From Vigna angularis (taxonomy: Eukaryota > Streptophyta > Magnoliopsida > Fabales > Fabaceae), in the NCBI RefSeq assembly GCF_016808095.1, contig NC_068979.1, positions 25,324,460 through 25,388,459 on the forward strand: DNA of 64,000 nucleotides. The letters run 5' to 3'. Below, in pieces: positions 22,755 through 37,753 of this stretch. The position numbers were made by a program, and so were the translations under genes. Under the pieces are notes generated by a model, which saw only the letters and a program-made list of their open reading frames with translations, was not told where the DNA came from and made no database searches. Each line of letters starts with the position of its first letter. Positions within the stretch are counted from its first letter, which is position 1.

Positions 22755-24164
22755 GGTGACTCAGGAATATGGTGTGAAGGCATAGATTATGAGTTCATAT
22801 GTAAAATTATGAATGCAAAGGTGTCCTAATTTTGTTGCGTGGTCTAACTTTTTTGTATTGAAAGCTCAACAATGCTTCTAGCTGGAGACACCCAACCACC
22901 CTTGAAAACTGAAGATAGATTTAGCCTTTGATTATCAATATAATATTTCAATTTCAATTAAAACAAACACTATTGAAAACACCCTTATTATACTTGGTGC
23001 TATCCACAAAATTTATCCATTATGAGATTTAGAAATTGTGGTAAAATGTAAGGTGGAAATGGCCTGAATATTTGGTGTCATGCATTGATGGATACGAGTT
23101 GACTGATAGTTTAGCTGACTCCAAGCCACTTCTTTATTACTGTTGTTTTTACTAGTCCACGCGGAGAGTTTCAATGTTGGCATTTTGCAATAGACAATAC
23201 AGATGTGAACGTATTCTGCAAGGACATCAAAGTCCCTTTCATAAGCTGTGAAGTTATTGTTCTTAATTGGAGTATGTTATACCGACATATTTTTTAATAT
23301 AAAATTTGATTAAATAATTAAAAATGGATAATTTGTTATGACCTTAGTTAGGGTACTTAGCAATCAGAACAATTATGATACAAACAATCATATTTTTCAC
23401 ATTTCAAGATCTGTGGTTAATAAAAATGAGGAAGTAATTTTTCGGCCTTTTGGCGATTGCAACTCAATCTGTATTTTCAAATATTGAAAGTAGATGTTAA
23501 CGCGTGGGAGGCATGGATTTTTTGTTGAAAAATATTATAGTCAATTTAATTAAAAAAGTGGAAAGGCCTTTATTCCATTGAAAAATAAATAGTATAAAAG
23601 TCATGAATATTATGAATAAAAGTTTGAGAGTCTACAACGTTATATTTATATGTATTGTTAGATAAAATTTATTTTCATCATGGAATTTGTGAGATCAAAT
23701 AATAATTTTTTTATTAACAATTTAGATATTTTAATATTTAAAGTTTAAAATGACGCAAGTAAAAGAGAATAACTACTGAATTTTCTTTAATTGCAATCAA
23801 ATTAGTTTCATTTTTCAACATACATATTGTTCTTAAATGGTTGATAGTTTCTTAATCTACTGGAATGTTAAAGATTATTCAATACTAAATTTTCAATTAT
23901 TTTCTATATGTGGTAAACTATTAATGGGATGTTGGCTGCATGCAGAATTCCCCTTACATACTAGCACTTGCCGTAAGCCATTTGTACGAAGCAATTGGCC
24001 TGTTGTTTACGGGAAAGTTCAGAAAAAAACTAAGAATTGCAGCAGTGGTAGCGCAATACAAATGATTTCTAGTAGTGCTTTTGATTCCTACAACACATTA
24101 TTTGAAATGGAAATGTCTTAATGTCTAAAAGCATTGAGGCAATTTGTTTGTGGAAAGATCACGT
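22755..24164. other. Spacer between the two receptor kinase genes
   Basis: Holds the promoter side of copy A, one arm of the inverted repeat (23050-23291), and a 94-codon open frame (23837-24121, plus strand) with no recognised domain. It probably also carries the 3' UTR of copy B at its right end. Confidence 0.5.
23050..23291 (+). repeat. Inverted repeat arm 1 flanking receptor kinase copy B
   Basis: About 245 bases that match 27897-28144 in reverse complement at roughly 90 % or more by eye. Both arms keep one open stretch of about 46 codons without a stop (SPRGEFQCWHFAIDNT, then CKDIKVPFISCEV). The arms differ there by a synonymous base and a D/E exchange. Confidence 0.85.
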
Positions 24165-26690
24165 TCACCGACCAATAGGCGTCATGATTTCAGAGAACTC
24201 AACCCCAGGTGTCAAATCTGAATTACCCTGCAGAGCAGCATTATGATTTCCATTTGGGACACTGCCTTCATTTTTCTGAAGATGCATTGCCAGAACAAGG
24301 CTCTCTAGCACTTCACCAATGGATGGCCTTTCCGTTCCTCTTTCAGCCAAACATTTCATTGCAACTCCTAAATATAACTCAAAGCACTCCTTAATTATGT
24401 TTTCTTTCAAGTTGGGATCAACTATTTCCTCCACATTTCCATTCTCAAGGCACGACACAGTCCATTCAGCCAAGTTAATATGCTCATCATCTTCACCTAC
24501 ACTTACAGCAGGTCTTGCACTCAGAACCTCTAATAACACCACCCCAAGTGAGTATATATCAGATTTCTCAGTCAACTTGTGGCTTTCATAGCATTCGGGA
24601 TCTAAGTAACCAATGCTACCCTTCACGTTGGTAGTGACAAAGGAAGGGAAACCTGCCTTTGACAACCCAAAATCTGAAATTTTGGGCACCCAGTTGTGAT
24701 CTAAGAGTATGTTGGTTGTCTTGATGTCGCGGTGAATGATCCTGTCCTTTGTGCCAGTGTGAAGGTAGTGCAAACCCCTTGCAATTCCCATGCATATCTC
24801 AAGACGTTGAATCCAATCCAAAGGGGATCCATCTCTCTGCCTCAGATGAAGATGATCGTGCAGACTTCCATTGGCCATGAAGTCATACACCAATATCATC
24901 TCCCCATCCTCATTGCAATAACCCAAAAGGGATACCAGGTTATGATGCTTAAGCTGTGAGAGCAAAAGGATCTCTGCCTCAAATTCTGAAATACCTTGCT
25001 CTGACATTGGATTGGCACGTTTAACAGCCACGTAAGTTGCACCATCGGTGAAGCTACCCTTGTAAACACTGCCAAATCCACCAGTGCCTATAAGTAAATC
25101 CTCATGGAAGTCATTTGTCGCCAATTTTATATCTCGCATTGAAAATTGAGTGCAAAGTGACCACTTTTTTGCTTTTTCAATTCGATTAGGTGTGTGGACA
25201 GTGAGACCGCACAGTGAAACGACCCTTCTAAGCTTGATCACCTTTAACCTGATTAGGAGTAAGCAAAGGAGAACTGGCAGCACCACTGCAAGAAGTCCAC
25301 ATCCAATCAGGACGAATTTGAGTTTCTTCGAACTTTTATTAAAATGTGCAACATGGGAAGCCTTTTCATCTGACCCAGACAAGAAGCTTTTGGAAGGGTT
25401 GAGCCCTGCAAGACTCTTATCACCAAAATTGCTGAGTTTAAAGATCTCCACACCATTCAAGTAAGCATTGTAGTACATGGGTTTAGAATCCTTGTATGGG
25501 TGCAGATCAAGCCACAAATCCTGCTTTCCCTCATTAACGTGTGGAACCATCACTACGTAATCTCTGTGTACAGCAACTCCGGGCTCCCCACCCAAAGCAA
25601 TTATATCAACTTGCTCTTCAGCTGTTTGATTATTTAAAAATACGGTAAAAACTACCTGATTGATCTTTGTTATACCTTGATAAATTTCACAGAAGTGAAG
25701 CCTGACCAGATAAAGGAAACCAGAATCAACGGGAAAAAACCATGTCAAATTGAAATTTAAATTTATAAGTCCATCATCAAAAGGTGGCATTGAGCGGGAT
25801 GTGCGGTAAACGTCTACTGGGGCTGAATATGGTGGAGCATTATCAGAATACAAAACCAGCATGCTCATATCAAAGGGTCGAATACCAATATTAGCCCCTA
25901 AAATGTAAACTTCATCAGAGTCCCAACTCCGAAACATGTCAGTGTCATATTTGGGTGGGATTTGCTCACCTCCTACATTCAATCTGTACAAGTTCTCCAT
26001 GGCAGTGTCATTATAAATGTTAACAACTTTGTTATGGCCAACTAAGGGAAGAGGAGCATCATCACCACCCGTCGTGTATAAATTAAGTGGCATTGAAACA
26101 ACTTCAATACCATTCAGAAATGCAAAGGCATGGGAGGTATTATATGATGGGGAGAAAGTGAGTTGTAAAACACTCCCACTAACATGCACAATGAATTCTT
26201 TCATGAAATAGGCCAAGTTATAGTAATCAGCGTTGAGGGAAGCACTGAAGTTATGGAGAAGAGTGAAGTTAGCAGCACTTACTGATAAGAAAGCATTGGA
26301 GATGTTGAGATTGATGTAGGAAGCTGGGTAGAAGTGAAGGCGAATGAATTTGGGACCTGGAGTTACATTGAAGGTGTAGGTGAATTTAGAGTGAAAGATC
26401 CTTGCAGTCATATAGGGAACTTCTGGAATGGATTCAAGAGTGTTAGGGGCTCTCACTGCCAGGGACTTGGTGTCAGCATCAGAGGGAACATACGGTGAAA
26501 CAATATCCCCATTCCAATTCCTTCCATCATATTGAACATATTCTGAAGTGTTGGAGCCGCAGCTGAGAACTATGTTCTCTGTAGGAACATAACTACCATC
26601 ATCAGCAACTGCAACTAGTTGTAGGTTTGAGAGATACAATATAAAAATGTAGCCTGAGAATATGATAGGGTTCATAATTCTTCTCATCAA
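24165..26690 (-). CDS. Malectin-like receptor kinase (CrRLK1L / FERONIA-like family), copy B
   Basis: A single-exon gene of 841 residues. Signal peptide about 1-29; malectin-like ectodomain about 40-420 (VPYMTARIFHSKFTYTF, FIRLHF, AFLNGIEVV, then VDSGFLYLVRLHFCEI, NNQTAEE, YLNGVEIF); membrane helix about 457-481, followed by a basic stretch. Kinase domain about 527-800 with GTGGFG (535-540), lysine 557, HRD (653-655), DFG (673-675) and GSIGYLDPECY. Catalytic residues are intact. The activation segment has Cys where copy A has Tyr (PECY versus PEYY). It is a paralogue of copy A in the same orientation, 1.4 kb upstream of it, so the pair arose by tandem duplication. The kinases differ widely, so the duplication is old. 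It should act at the plasma membrane; ligand unknown. Confidence 0.95.
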   Translation of the reverse strand: MMRRIMNPIIFSGYIFILYLSNLQLVAVADDGSYVPTENIVLSCGSNTSEYVQYDGRNWNGDIVSPYVPSDADTKSLAVRAPNTLESIPEVPYMTARIFHSKFTYTFNVTPGPKFIRLHFYPASYINLNISNAFLSVSAANFTLLHNFSASLNADYYNLAYFMKEFIVHVSGSVLQLTFSPSYNTSHAFAFLNGIEVVSMPLNLYTTGGDDAPLPLVGHNKVVNIYNDTAMENLYRLNVGGEQIPPKYDTDMFRSWDSDEVYILGANIGIRPFDMSMLVLYSDNAPPYSAPVDVYRTSRSMPPFDDGLINLNFNLTWFFPVDSGFLYLVRLHFCEIYQGITKINQVVFTVFLNNQTAEEQVDIIALGGEPGVAVHRDYVVMVPHVNEGKQDLWLDLHPYKDSKPMYYNAYLNGVEIFKLSNFGDKSLAGLNPSKSFLSGSDEKASHVAHFNKSSKKLKFVLIGCGLLAVVLPVLLCLLLIRLKVIKLRRVVSLCGLTVHTPNRIEKAKKWSLCTQFSMRDIKLATNDFHEDLLIGTGGFGSVYKGSFTDGATYVAVKRANPMSEQGISEFEAEILLLSQLKHHNLVSLLGYCNEDGEMILVYDFMANGSLHDHLHLRQRDGSPLDWIQRLEICMGIARGLHYLHTGTKDRIIHRDIKTTNILLDHNWVPKISDFGLSKAGFPSFVTTNVKGSIGYLDPECYESHKLTEKSDIYSLGVVLLEVLSARPAVSVGEDDEHINLAEWTVSCLENGNVEEIVDPNLKENIIKECFELYLGVAMKCLAERGTERPSIGEVLESLVLAMHLQKNEGSVPNGNHNAALQGNSDLTPGVEFSEIMTPIGR

Positions 26691-29600
26691 TCTTGTGTCT
26701 CAACAAAGATATTTGAGAAAGGAAAAAACTATCAGCTATAGCACTTTATCCTAATTTCCTAATTATATAGCTTGATTTTTCAACAAAATAATTGTTTGCT
26801 TATTTTCAGTTTCAACGTTGACTTGGCCACTAAAGCTTGTGTTTTTCCTTACGAGACCTCCATTGATAATATATTCCAATATCCAGCTAACATTACTAGT
26901 TTGCTACGAATGACAACTTATATCTTTCAAGTAGCCTTGACTAAAGGTAAGGAAATTGTCCCCATTGTCAATTCTTAATTTTCTGTAGTGTCATTTATTC
27001 AATGTGATTGGCAATTTGTACCGTATGAAATTACAAAACTATTTAAACACTTATGCTGCCGACTTAACTTGTTAAAATATTAATTCTATTGGAATTTTGA
27101 AACTTTCCGCACTAAATTAATGTCAAAAGAATTTATATTAACATTCTTTTATGAAATATGGTAACATGGATGTAGTCTCTTATTTAAGAGAGCTACATTC
27201 CCGTAAGACATATTGACACATCACTTAACACTTAACAATTGTTAGTACATGTGGCAAAAATTAATTTTACGAATCAAATAAAAAATCTCAATATTTTTGC
27301 TGCAAAAGTTCCTTTTTCTTCCTTTTCATCTGTTCCGGACAGCAACCAAATTAATTTCTCACATCATGGGAACATGGCCTAAATGGATCCAAACATGGCA
27401 TACTGTGCGAAAACTTAGTCCTTCTAATCCAAGAGTTACTATCTTCGCCCATCTTATTTTCAACTTTTCCTCTCTACAACCTGAGAAATCTCAAAACTAG
27501 GTTGAGACCCTTCAACCAGAATGAGGGGAGGAATGACCAAAAACCCCATTGTTTACATTTGAAAAAGAAAAGGGTAGTATTCCATTAGAAGTTGAAGATA
27601 GAGGCAAAACAAGATATTATTCAACAAAAGAACAAGACCATCCATAGACTCAACATCAAGCATCCCATTCTAGCCAAAACCCATCTTCCGTAAATAAGCC
27701 TGAAAAAAATCCACACAAATATCTCAACAAATTAATCCATCCAACAAAAAGGTAAAACGATCACCGAAACCTTGAAATATACAAAAAGTAAAAGAAAAGA
27801 ACTCATTTGTGTTGATAATGAAAAACAACCTTAATTACCTCCATAACAGCCACAGAGGTGGGAAAATCCGTAATAGAATGACAGCGATATCAAACTAATA
27901 TGTCGGTATAACATACTCCAATTAAGAACAATAACTTCACAGCTTATGAAAGGGACTTTGATGTCCTTGCAGAATACGTTCACTTCTGTATTGTCTATTG
28001 CAAAATGCCAACATTGGAACTCTCCGCGTGGACTAAGGAAAAACAACATTAATAAAGAAGGGGCTTGGAGTCAGCTAAACTACTCAATCAGTCAACTCGT
28101 ATCCATCGATGCATGACACCAAATATTCATGCCATTCCCACTTTCCATTTAATAAAGGTAGTTATAGATTAAAATTTTCAAAATTGAGTTTAGATTTAAT
28201 TTAAATAAAATAGATTGATATATATTCAGATCTAGATTTGGACTCTTTTTTCAATTTAATTTGGATTAAATTTAGAGAAAATTTATTTGTGTAAATTAGA
28301 TTGAATATAATAAAATTGGTTTAATATATAATATAATTAGGTTTATTGGACATCAGACTGATCTGGACTTAGATGGACTCGTGTTGACTCAGTTCTTGTT
28401 AATTTAGCTTGACTTAGTCTTTGTTGCGTCACTTCAACATCGAGCAAAGCTTATTTGAGACTTATCTTTGTATATCGACTTAGCTCAACCTACACCCATG
28501 CCTATTTGACTCAACCTTGGGCTTAGGATGAGTTGGTTAGGCCCTCAACCTAGACTGACTCAAATTGACCTTCAACCTATGACTACTTTGTACCATTTTT
28601 ATTTTCCTAATTTGATTCACTCATGTTTTGCTTATTCTTTAATAGTTACCTTGATTATCTGTTTTGCAACTTTGTTTACATGCATGAATTGAGATGATTA
28701 AAATATTTATTGTTTTAGGTCCTTCACTATAACTTACCATGACGATAATTTACTTGTAGCTCCTTTAAGTTTGTGAATCTTTTTTCTTGTTTTTAAGATT
28801 ATTGCAAAACCTTTAAAGAAAAAAACTATATTTTTTCATATCTTGAAAGATAAAGAAACTTTGGAATCGTCTTGAAAATAGATTGTTGATAAGTGTGGGA
28901 GTAGTAACCTCTCCATGAAAATATTTCTCCATCAAAATAGTTTTCCATCAAAATCTTTGACAAAGTAAAGAAAAAAAAAGTGAAAAGAAAGAAGAGGAAA
29001 AAATACAAATAAAAAATTGTTCAAAGGGTAAGAAAAAATAGTTATTTTCAAATATTTGTTCATTTGTTCTTTCTTTTGCTCTTCTCTCGTAAAATCTAAA
29101 AGTTATCTACCTTTGCCTTGACTTATTACATTCTTGTAAAGTCTTCTTGATCCAAGATTCCATGCTATATCAAAATCTTGTTAAGTGGTGATAGTGTTTG
29201 CTTAAATTAGTATTTGATGTAAATATTTTAGGGATTAAAATTTTTATCTTGAATAGATTCTATCCAATTTTATCTATCTTGCTTACATTAATATTTTTTT
29301 TATCATGATTAATTACTACAAGACATCATTTTTCTTATTTATTAAATATTTTTATTATGGTTTATTAACTAAGTCATAACTATTAAACAAAATTATACTA
29401 ATTACAATTTATATTCTAAATTAAATTACACAAACCAAATCAATATTTCTTTATTTTAAATAGTTTAATTTTATTATGTAGATTAGTTTTAATTTATGAT
29501 ATTATTTTAAAACCCAAAAACAAAATCATATTAAATATTTGCTATTATTTTTATAATTTTTATTACGTTTTAATTTTTATTATTTTTTTAATCTCTTTTT

Positions 29601-30588
29601 TTAATATTTTGCAAAGAAATAGAAAAACCAAATAGAATTTAATATTCAACGAATCAAATTCTGACCAATTTTTCGATAATAGAAACCATTGTTTATGGTT
29701 CAAAATTAGGCTTCTTGCAAATCAAATTCTGAATTGGAAAATGAAGACGTATTTCCTTGTAAATAATGTTGAGATAGATTTATTTCGATAATTTCTTTTA
29801 AAAAAAATTATTTGATAAAAAAATTTGTCGTTTGGATTAATGTTAAATGGGTTGTCAATATAATCTTATAAGTTATTTTGGTGTAATTTGATGTACACCA
29901 CTCAACTCAATCTTGAATTTCATGAACACCCGCAATTTGGTTAGTAACGACCAAGTCAACCAATGGATTATGAAATTCAAACATTATATAGTCTTTAAGA
30001 ATTGCAAGGCTTAAATCAAGCACAAATTTTAGAAAAATGTCAAGAATGCCACATTTTAGCATATAATTTTTAATAATTTGTTTTAAAATTTGTTAAAAAT
30101 AAAAAAAGGGCTTACTAGATTTTACAAGTAAAATTGTAATTTTAATTAGTGATAAACATAGGCAGCAATTGTGTATTAATTTTTAAACCCTTTATTTAAC
30201 TATTACCAAAGTTAGGGTTACCTATTGTGAACTAAATTGATCTATATGCTTTCAACTAAAAAAATGAATTTAATGTATTATTACTGCAGCCATAAGTGTT
30301 TGTGTCTTTGTGGTGAAACCCTCATTCATCACATGCTCTGATTCTGCTCGGTAGCAAGGAACCTAAAGTTCACAATGCCACCATGTAGTACCCATTATGG
30401 ATAATGGCCCACATAAGGACACCATGCTCCTTTTCCACTCTTAATTCCAATCCCTTTTTTTTTTTTTCATTCTCTGCACACTTTATTATGTACAAACATT
30501 GTGGATTACAGACACCAAAAACATGATTCATGATTTATACTTGTATATATCTTGAAGCTCAAAACACCCCATAAATTTGGTTCATTGA
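26691..30588. other. Long intergenic region
   Basis: The promoter of receptor kinase copy B lies at the left. The inverted repeat arm 2 is at 27897-28144. Bases about 28340-28600 have a Pro/Leu-coding look (many TTGACTCA and CTTAG phrases) but no open frame. The rest is AT-rich. No gene is recognised. Confidence 0.45.
27897..28144 (-). repeat. Inverted repeat arm 2 flanking receptor kinase copy B
   Basis: Reverse-complement partner of 23050-23291. The open stretch is longer here (minus strand, 27831-28049, 72 codons) and starts with a Met. It is not recognised as any domain. Confidence 0.85.
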
Positions 30589-31682
30589 TTAAGCCAATAG
30601 CCAGAAATCTTTGTGACGCTTGGTAGTAATCATGTATCCACCACTCTTCTTGCTTTTTCTTCTGACTGCAATGGCCATGCAATGTGCATTCTGAATGCAG
30701 TACTCTACCACCCCACCAGTTACTCTCTGCCCTGCCCACATCATCAGAAGACGCCATGTTGTGGACCTCTTCTTCTGCCCCAAAACCAGAAGTGCCACGC
30801 CTTGCTTTTTTGCCTCCTCCACTATTTTTTTACCCTTTTCCTTTCCCTCTATCACTGTTATCTCTGTTTGTACCTATCAGAATCATGTTGTTTGATATGA
30901 GTTCATTAAGTGGTAATACATATATATGTATGCCTCACTTATTACCATTGATGACTTTCCAACATCATGTAATTCAATGGAATTGTGAATGTGCAATTTT
31001 GATTGAAAATCCAAAGAAGAAATTCAACAACTTTTGATTAATTCTAGCATTTTGAGACACATTACAAACAAGGTGTTTGATGGGGGTAAGAAAATGTTGA
31101 ATATTATAGGTAATGGTATATACCTTAAGCTACAAAGTCTAAAGGGAACTAATTGAGCTCACCTCAGGTCTCTTTACTTGACACATGTTCTTGAAGGAGG
31201 AAGCAAGTTCATTAGCCCTTGGAGCTATTTCCTTGCTGGATTCTTCATCATCTGTGCCTGCTACATTGTGTTAACCAAATTCAATCACTTTCTTTCTTAA
31301 CAAATAAGTCAACGTTGAATGGAAAAACAAAGCTATGATAAATGTTTTCACCTTGTTTATTAGAAGGCTTCATGACATGAAGAAGAACTATAGTGTCCTG
31401 GTTCTGAACTGTATGAGTGAGTGCCCACTGCACAGCACCCTTGGCCTCAAGGCTAGAATCAACCACAATCATGATCTTCCTACCAATCACAGACCCTTGT
31501 TTGACACCTTCATCAGATTTCTCCTCACATGAACTGCAAGAATTCTCAGTTTTCTGATCAATTGTGGTGGCAATTGTGGTGTTTTCATGCTTGTTGGCTT
31601 GTGCAGGAGGTGAACGCACCCTTGCATGAGGCCTTATTCTGTTGAGGCAGAAGCCTGGTAACCTTGCTCCTCTCTTTCCCAT
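30589..31682 (-). CDS. Universal stress protein (USP-A domain), three exons
   Basis: Exons (minus strand) 31682-31352, 31257-31163 and 30873-30589 have GT-AG introns whose phases match, giving 236 residues. The N-terminus (MGKRGARLPGFCLNRIRPHA) is basic and precedes a Ser/Lys-rich linker. The USP domain starts at about residue 70 (GRKIMIVVDSSLEAKGAVQW), continues with TIVLLHVMKP, and in exon 3 reads EITVIEGKEKGKKIVEEAKK, LLVLGQKKRST, RVTGGVVEYCIQNAHCMAIA. The alpha/beta USP fold is clear. The ATP-binding glycine motif is modified (GQKKRST rather than GxGxxG), so nucleotide binding is uncertain. Plant proteins of this class are soluble and respond to abiotic stress; this one's role is not known. 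The start is the first Met in frame with the domain. Confidence 0.88.
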
Positions 31683-34617
<2,935 letters not shown>

Positions 34618-35225
34618 GAGAGAGTGTGTCTGTGTTTGTGTGTTTATGTTTGTATGTGTTTGTTTGTGTCCGTATCTGTATGTGTTTGTGTTTGTTTTAC
34701 ATGTGTCTGTGTGTTTGTGTCTGTGTTTGTGTCTGTGTGTGTATGTTCGTGTCTGTGTATGTGTTCGTGTCTCTGTGTCTGTGTGTGTTTACTTGCGTTT
34801 GTGTTTGTGATGTCCGTGTGTCTGTATGTTTTTGTGTCTACATATGTGTTTGTTTATGTTTATGTGTGTCTGTGTCTGTTTGTGTTGGTGTGTCTCTATG
34901 TCTTTGTGTTTTTTTGTGTATGTGTGTTTGTCTGTGTTTATGTTTGTGAATGTGTTTGTGTCTATGTGTGTGTTCGTGTGCCTTTGTGTGTATATGTATC
35001 TATGTGTGTTTGTGTGTCTATCTCTGTTTGTATTTGTGTGTCTCGTCTTTATGTGTTTGTGTATATGTGTATCTCTGTTTGTATCTTTGTGTGTGTCTCT
35101 ACGTCTCTATATGTTTGTATGTGTTTGTCTCTGTGTTTGTGTATGTGTTTTTATATGTATGTTTGTGTGTCTTTGTATGTATATCTGTATGTTTTTTTGT
35201 GGTGTGTGTTTGTATAATGTATTTA
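34618..35225. repeat. (TG)-rich degenerate satellite, about 600 bp
   Basis: Long imperfect array of TGTGTT, TGTGTC, TGTATG and similar hexamers; almost purely T and G on the plus strand with scattered C and A. All three forward frames stay open for long runs because T/G-rich hexamers rarely form stop codons. It lies directly upstream of the decayed RING copy. Confidence 0.95.
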
Positions 35226-35790
35226 TATGTGTAAACACTTAACTTATGTGTTTTGAATATTTCTTTTTACTGATCAAATCTCACAATAAATTACTTCCTT
35301 TCTTAGTTGAGGATAACAAAAGATCCTCAAACATGAGATTCATCGTTACATGTATCCTATGAAGATGAAATTTTACTCTTTCTCGTGTAACCTCCTATTT
35401 CTCTTTTTTTATGTAAAAAAAATTCAAAAACTTATTGCATTATATATAATTATTAATTGAAATATTAAATCATTCTTATGTTTTGTTAGTATTATTTGTA
35501 TCTATTCATTCTCTTCGGAAAAATTCATCATTAAAATTCATGTAGCATAGTACCCATAATATAAAAATTAACTTTTAATTTCTTTTATGTAATAACAATT
35601 CCAATAAATTGATTGTTTGATATTTGATTTTCTTTTTGCGTGGTTGACAGCTGGCATCAAGATAAAATAAGATGAATGTAAATTCAGTGCACCTGTATCG
35701 GCGGCGGAAGGTGATGGAACTATATATATTGCCAAATTGTACGGACTATTCAGAATCCACCGTAGTAACATCTTCGTCTATCTCTGTCCA
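35226..35790 (+). pseudogene. Decayed RING-H2 gene copy, 5' part (exon 1, intron 1, exon 2)
   Basis: Aligns with 38480-38905 of the intact RING gene. The phrase TTTTACTGAT before the start, the exon 1 region (ATG replaced by ATAA, later frame lost), the T-rich intron, the acceptor TTGACAG and most of exon 2 (GACTATTCA to CTGTCC region) can be followed. Start codon and frame are gone. It breaks off at the insertion at about 35790 and resumes at 37935. Confidence 0.75.
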
Positions 35791-36194
35791 TTTTTTTTTT
35801 CTCACATACGACATAATGAATTTAATATTACGCAGATAGCACAGTTTTATATTTACATTAGTAACATTTTTTTTAAGGTCAGAATTTGGTTTTTGAATTT
35901 TAACTTGTTTTTTTTTTAATTTTAGGTTAGAATTTGGTTTTTCGGAAACCGAATTGCGAATATATATATATATATATATTAATCTTAGGTTAGAATTTTA
36001 TATTTAAAATTTTATTTTTATAATTAAACATTTATAGAAAAGCATTTACTTAACAATTAAACAGTGTAATATGTTTATTAGTGCACTAAACACTACTCAT
36101 GACCATTAAACTCAACCATGCAAAACATGAAATAATAACTTAAAAATAAACTCATTTACAAAAGGTTAGAAAAACATTATTTTTGGAAAATTAA

Positions 36195-37505
36195 CTGCAT
36201 ATTGTATAGTGGTCTAAAAATTATAGATTGATAGTCATTTGAAAGCTCTTTGAGTCTAGATTCCAACAAAACAAGAATCAACTCATTTGGAGTCCGGTGG
36301 AGAAAGTTAAGAGCAAAACAACCATCAAAGGTCAGAGCTGGCAAGAATATATAAAGCGTTAGCGGAATAAACTGTACCTACTCAGATGTCCAAAAATCAC
36401 ACATTAGTTGTCATTGGAAAGAGTTTTGAGTCTACTTTCTAATAAAAAAAGAATCACATCATTTGGAGGTATGTGAAAAAAGTTATGATTAAAATAATCA
36501 GCATAGATCAAAGTTGACAATATGTTATGTCACTCAAATTGCCTTTGGGAAGTGTAGACCATACAGCCCCTGTAATTGATTATAAGGGCCCTATAAACGA
36601 CTACACGAAAAAAAAATTAGTTTTGTACAAAAACTTGTGCTGAAGGACCCAACTGTGGGCACATAAGTAGTCAAAGAGATTTTTCATAATTTTTTCATAT
36701 TTCTTTAATGGATGAGACTTCTTTTTAGTGTTTAAGTGTGAGTAGAGCCTGAAAACTGAGGTTTGGACAATCCATGGTGGAAGAAAAACCCAATTTTGGT
36801 CTGATGACCAAGTTAGCTCAACTCCTGAAAATGTGTAGGCCATTTTGGCCATTGCAACGATTATAAAGACTTTGTAAACCATTACACAAACAAAAATCTT
36901 CTGCAGGACCCAGTTGTGGGTACATAAATAGTCAAATACATTTTATGTAATTTTTTCATATTTCTCGAATGAATGAGAGTTATTTTTAGTGTTTAAGTGT
37001 GAGTAGAGCATGAAAATCGAGGTTTGGGCAGTCCATGGTGAGGAAAGACCCAATGTTGGTGTGATCATGTTAGCTAAGTCCTGAAACTAGTTTAGGCCAT
37101 TTTTTCCCTTGTAATCGATTACAAGGACATGTAAATGATTACACGAAAAAAAATCTGGTTTTCTACAAAAACTTGTGCGGTAGGACCTAACTGTGGGCAC
37201 ACAAGTAACTAAAGAGATTTTTCGTAATTTTTTCATATTTCTTCAATGGATGAGACTTCTTTTAGTGTTTAAGTGTGACTAGAGCTTGAAAACTGAAGTT
37301 TAGAGAAAAAGTTAAGAGCAAAACAACAAACAAAGGTCAGAACTGACAGAAATATATAAAACGTTAGCTTTAAAGGATTAACTGTAGATGTCATTGAAAA
37401 GGGTTTTGAGTCTATTTTCTAATAAAAGAAGAATCACATCATTGAGAGATATATGAAAAAAGTAATGATTAAAATAGTCAACAAATGTCAAAGTTGATAA
37501 CATGT
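36195..37505. repeat. Nested direct repeats inside the Mutator-like element
   Basis: Three units of about 260-280 bp start at 36571, 36852 and 37110, each beginning with a TGTAATCGATTACA-like palindrome and containing CTTGTGC, the AACTGTGGG phrase and TTTTTAGTGTTTAAGTGTGA. They are flanked by two copies of another module (GTTAAGAGCAAAACAAC, then GAGTTTTGAGTCTA and AAGAATCACATCAT) at about 36290-36530 and 37300-37505. No coding content is seen. Confidence 0.8.
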
Positions 37506-37657
37506 TATCTTACGTTCTCACATAAATACTGCAATTTAAATTTTTTTACAAAATCAAATTTTTGTACATGTAATAGTCATTTAGATGTTTTTCTATGAAT
37601 GCTTAAAAAATAAAAGTCTTTATAAAAAAATTTTAAAATATAAATTTCAAACCTAAA

Positions 37658-37663
<6 letters not shown>

Positions 37664-37751
<88 letters not shown>
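37664..37751. repeat. (TA)n microsatellite in the right arm of the Mutator-like element
   Basis: About 44 TA units; the matching place in the left arm (35960-35979) has about 10. Confidence 0.97.

Positions 37752-37753
<2 letters not shown>

Noticed and set aside
36601..36882. 93-codon minus-strand frame
   Set aside because: Falls in the repeat units of the Mutator-like element and is not kept in the sister units.
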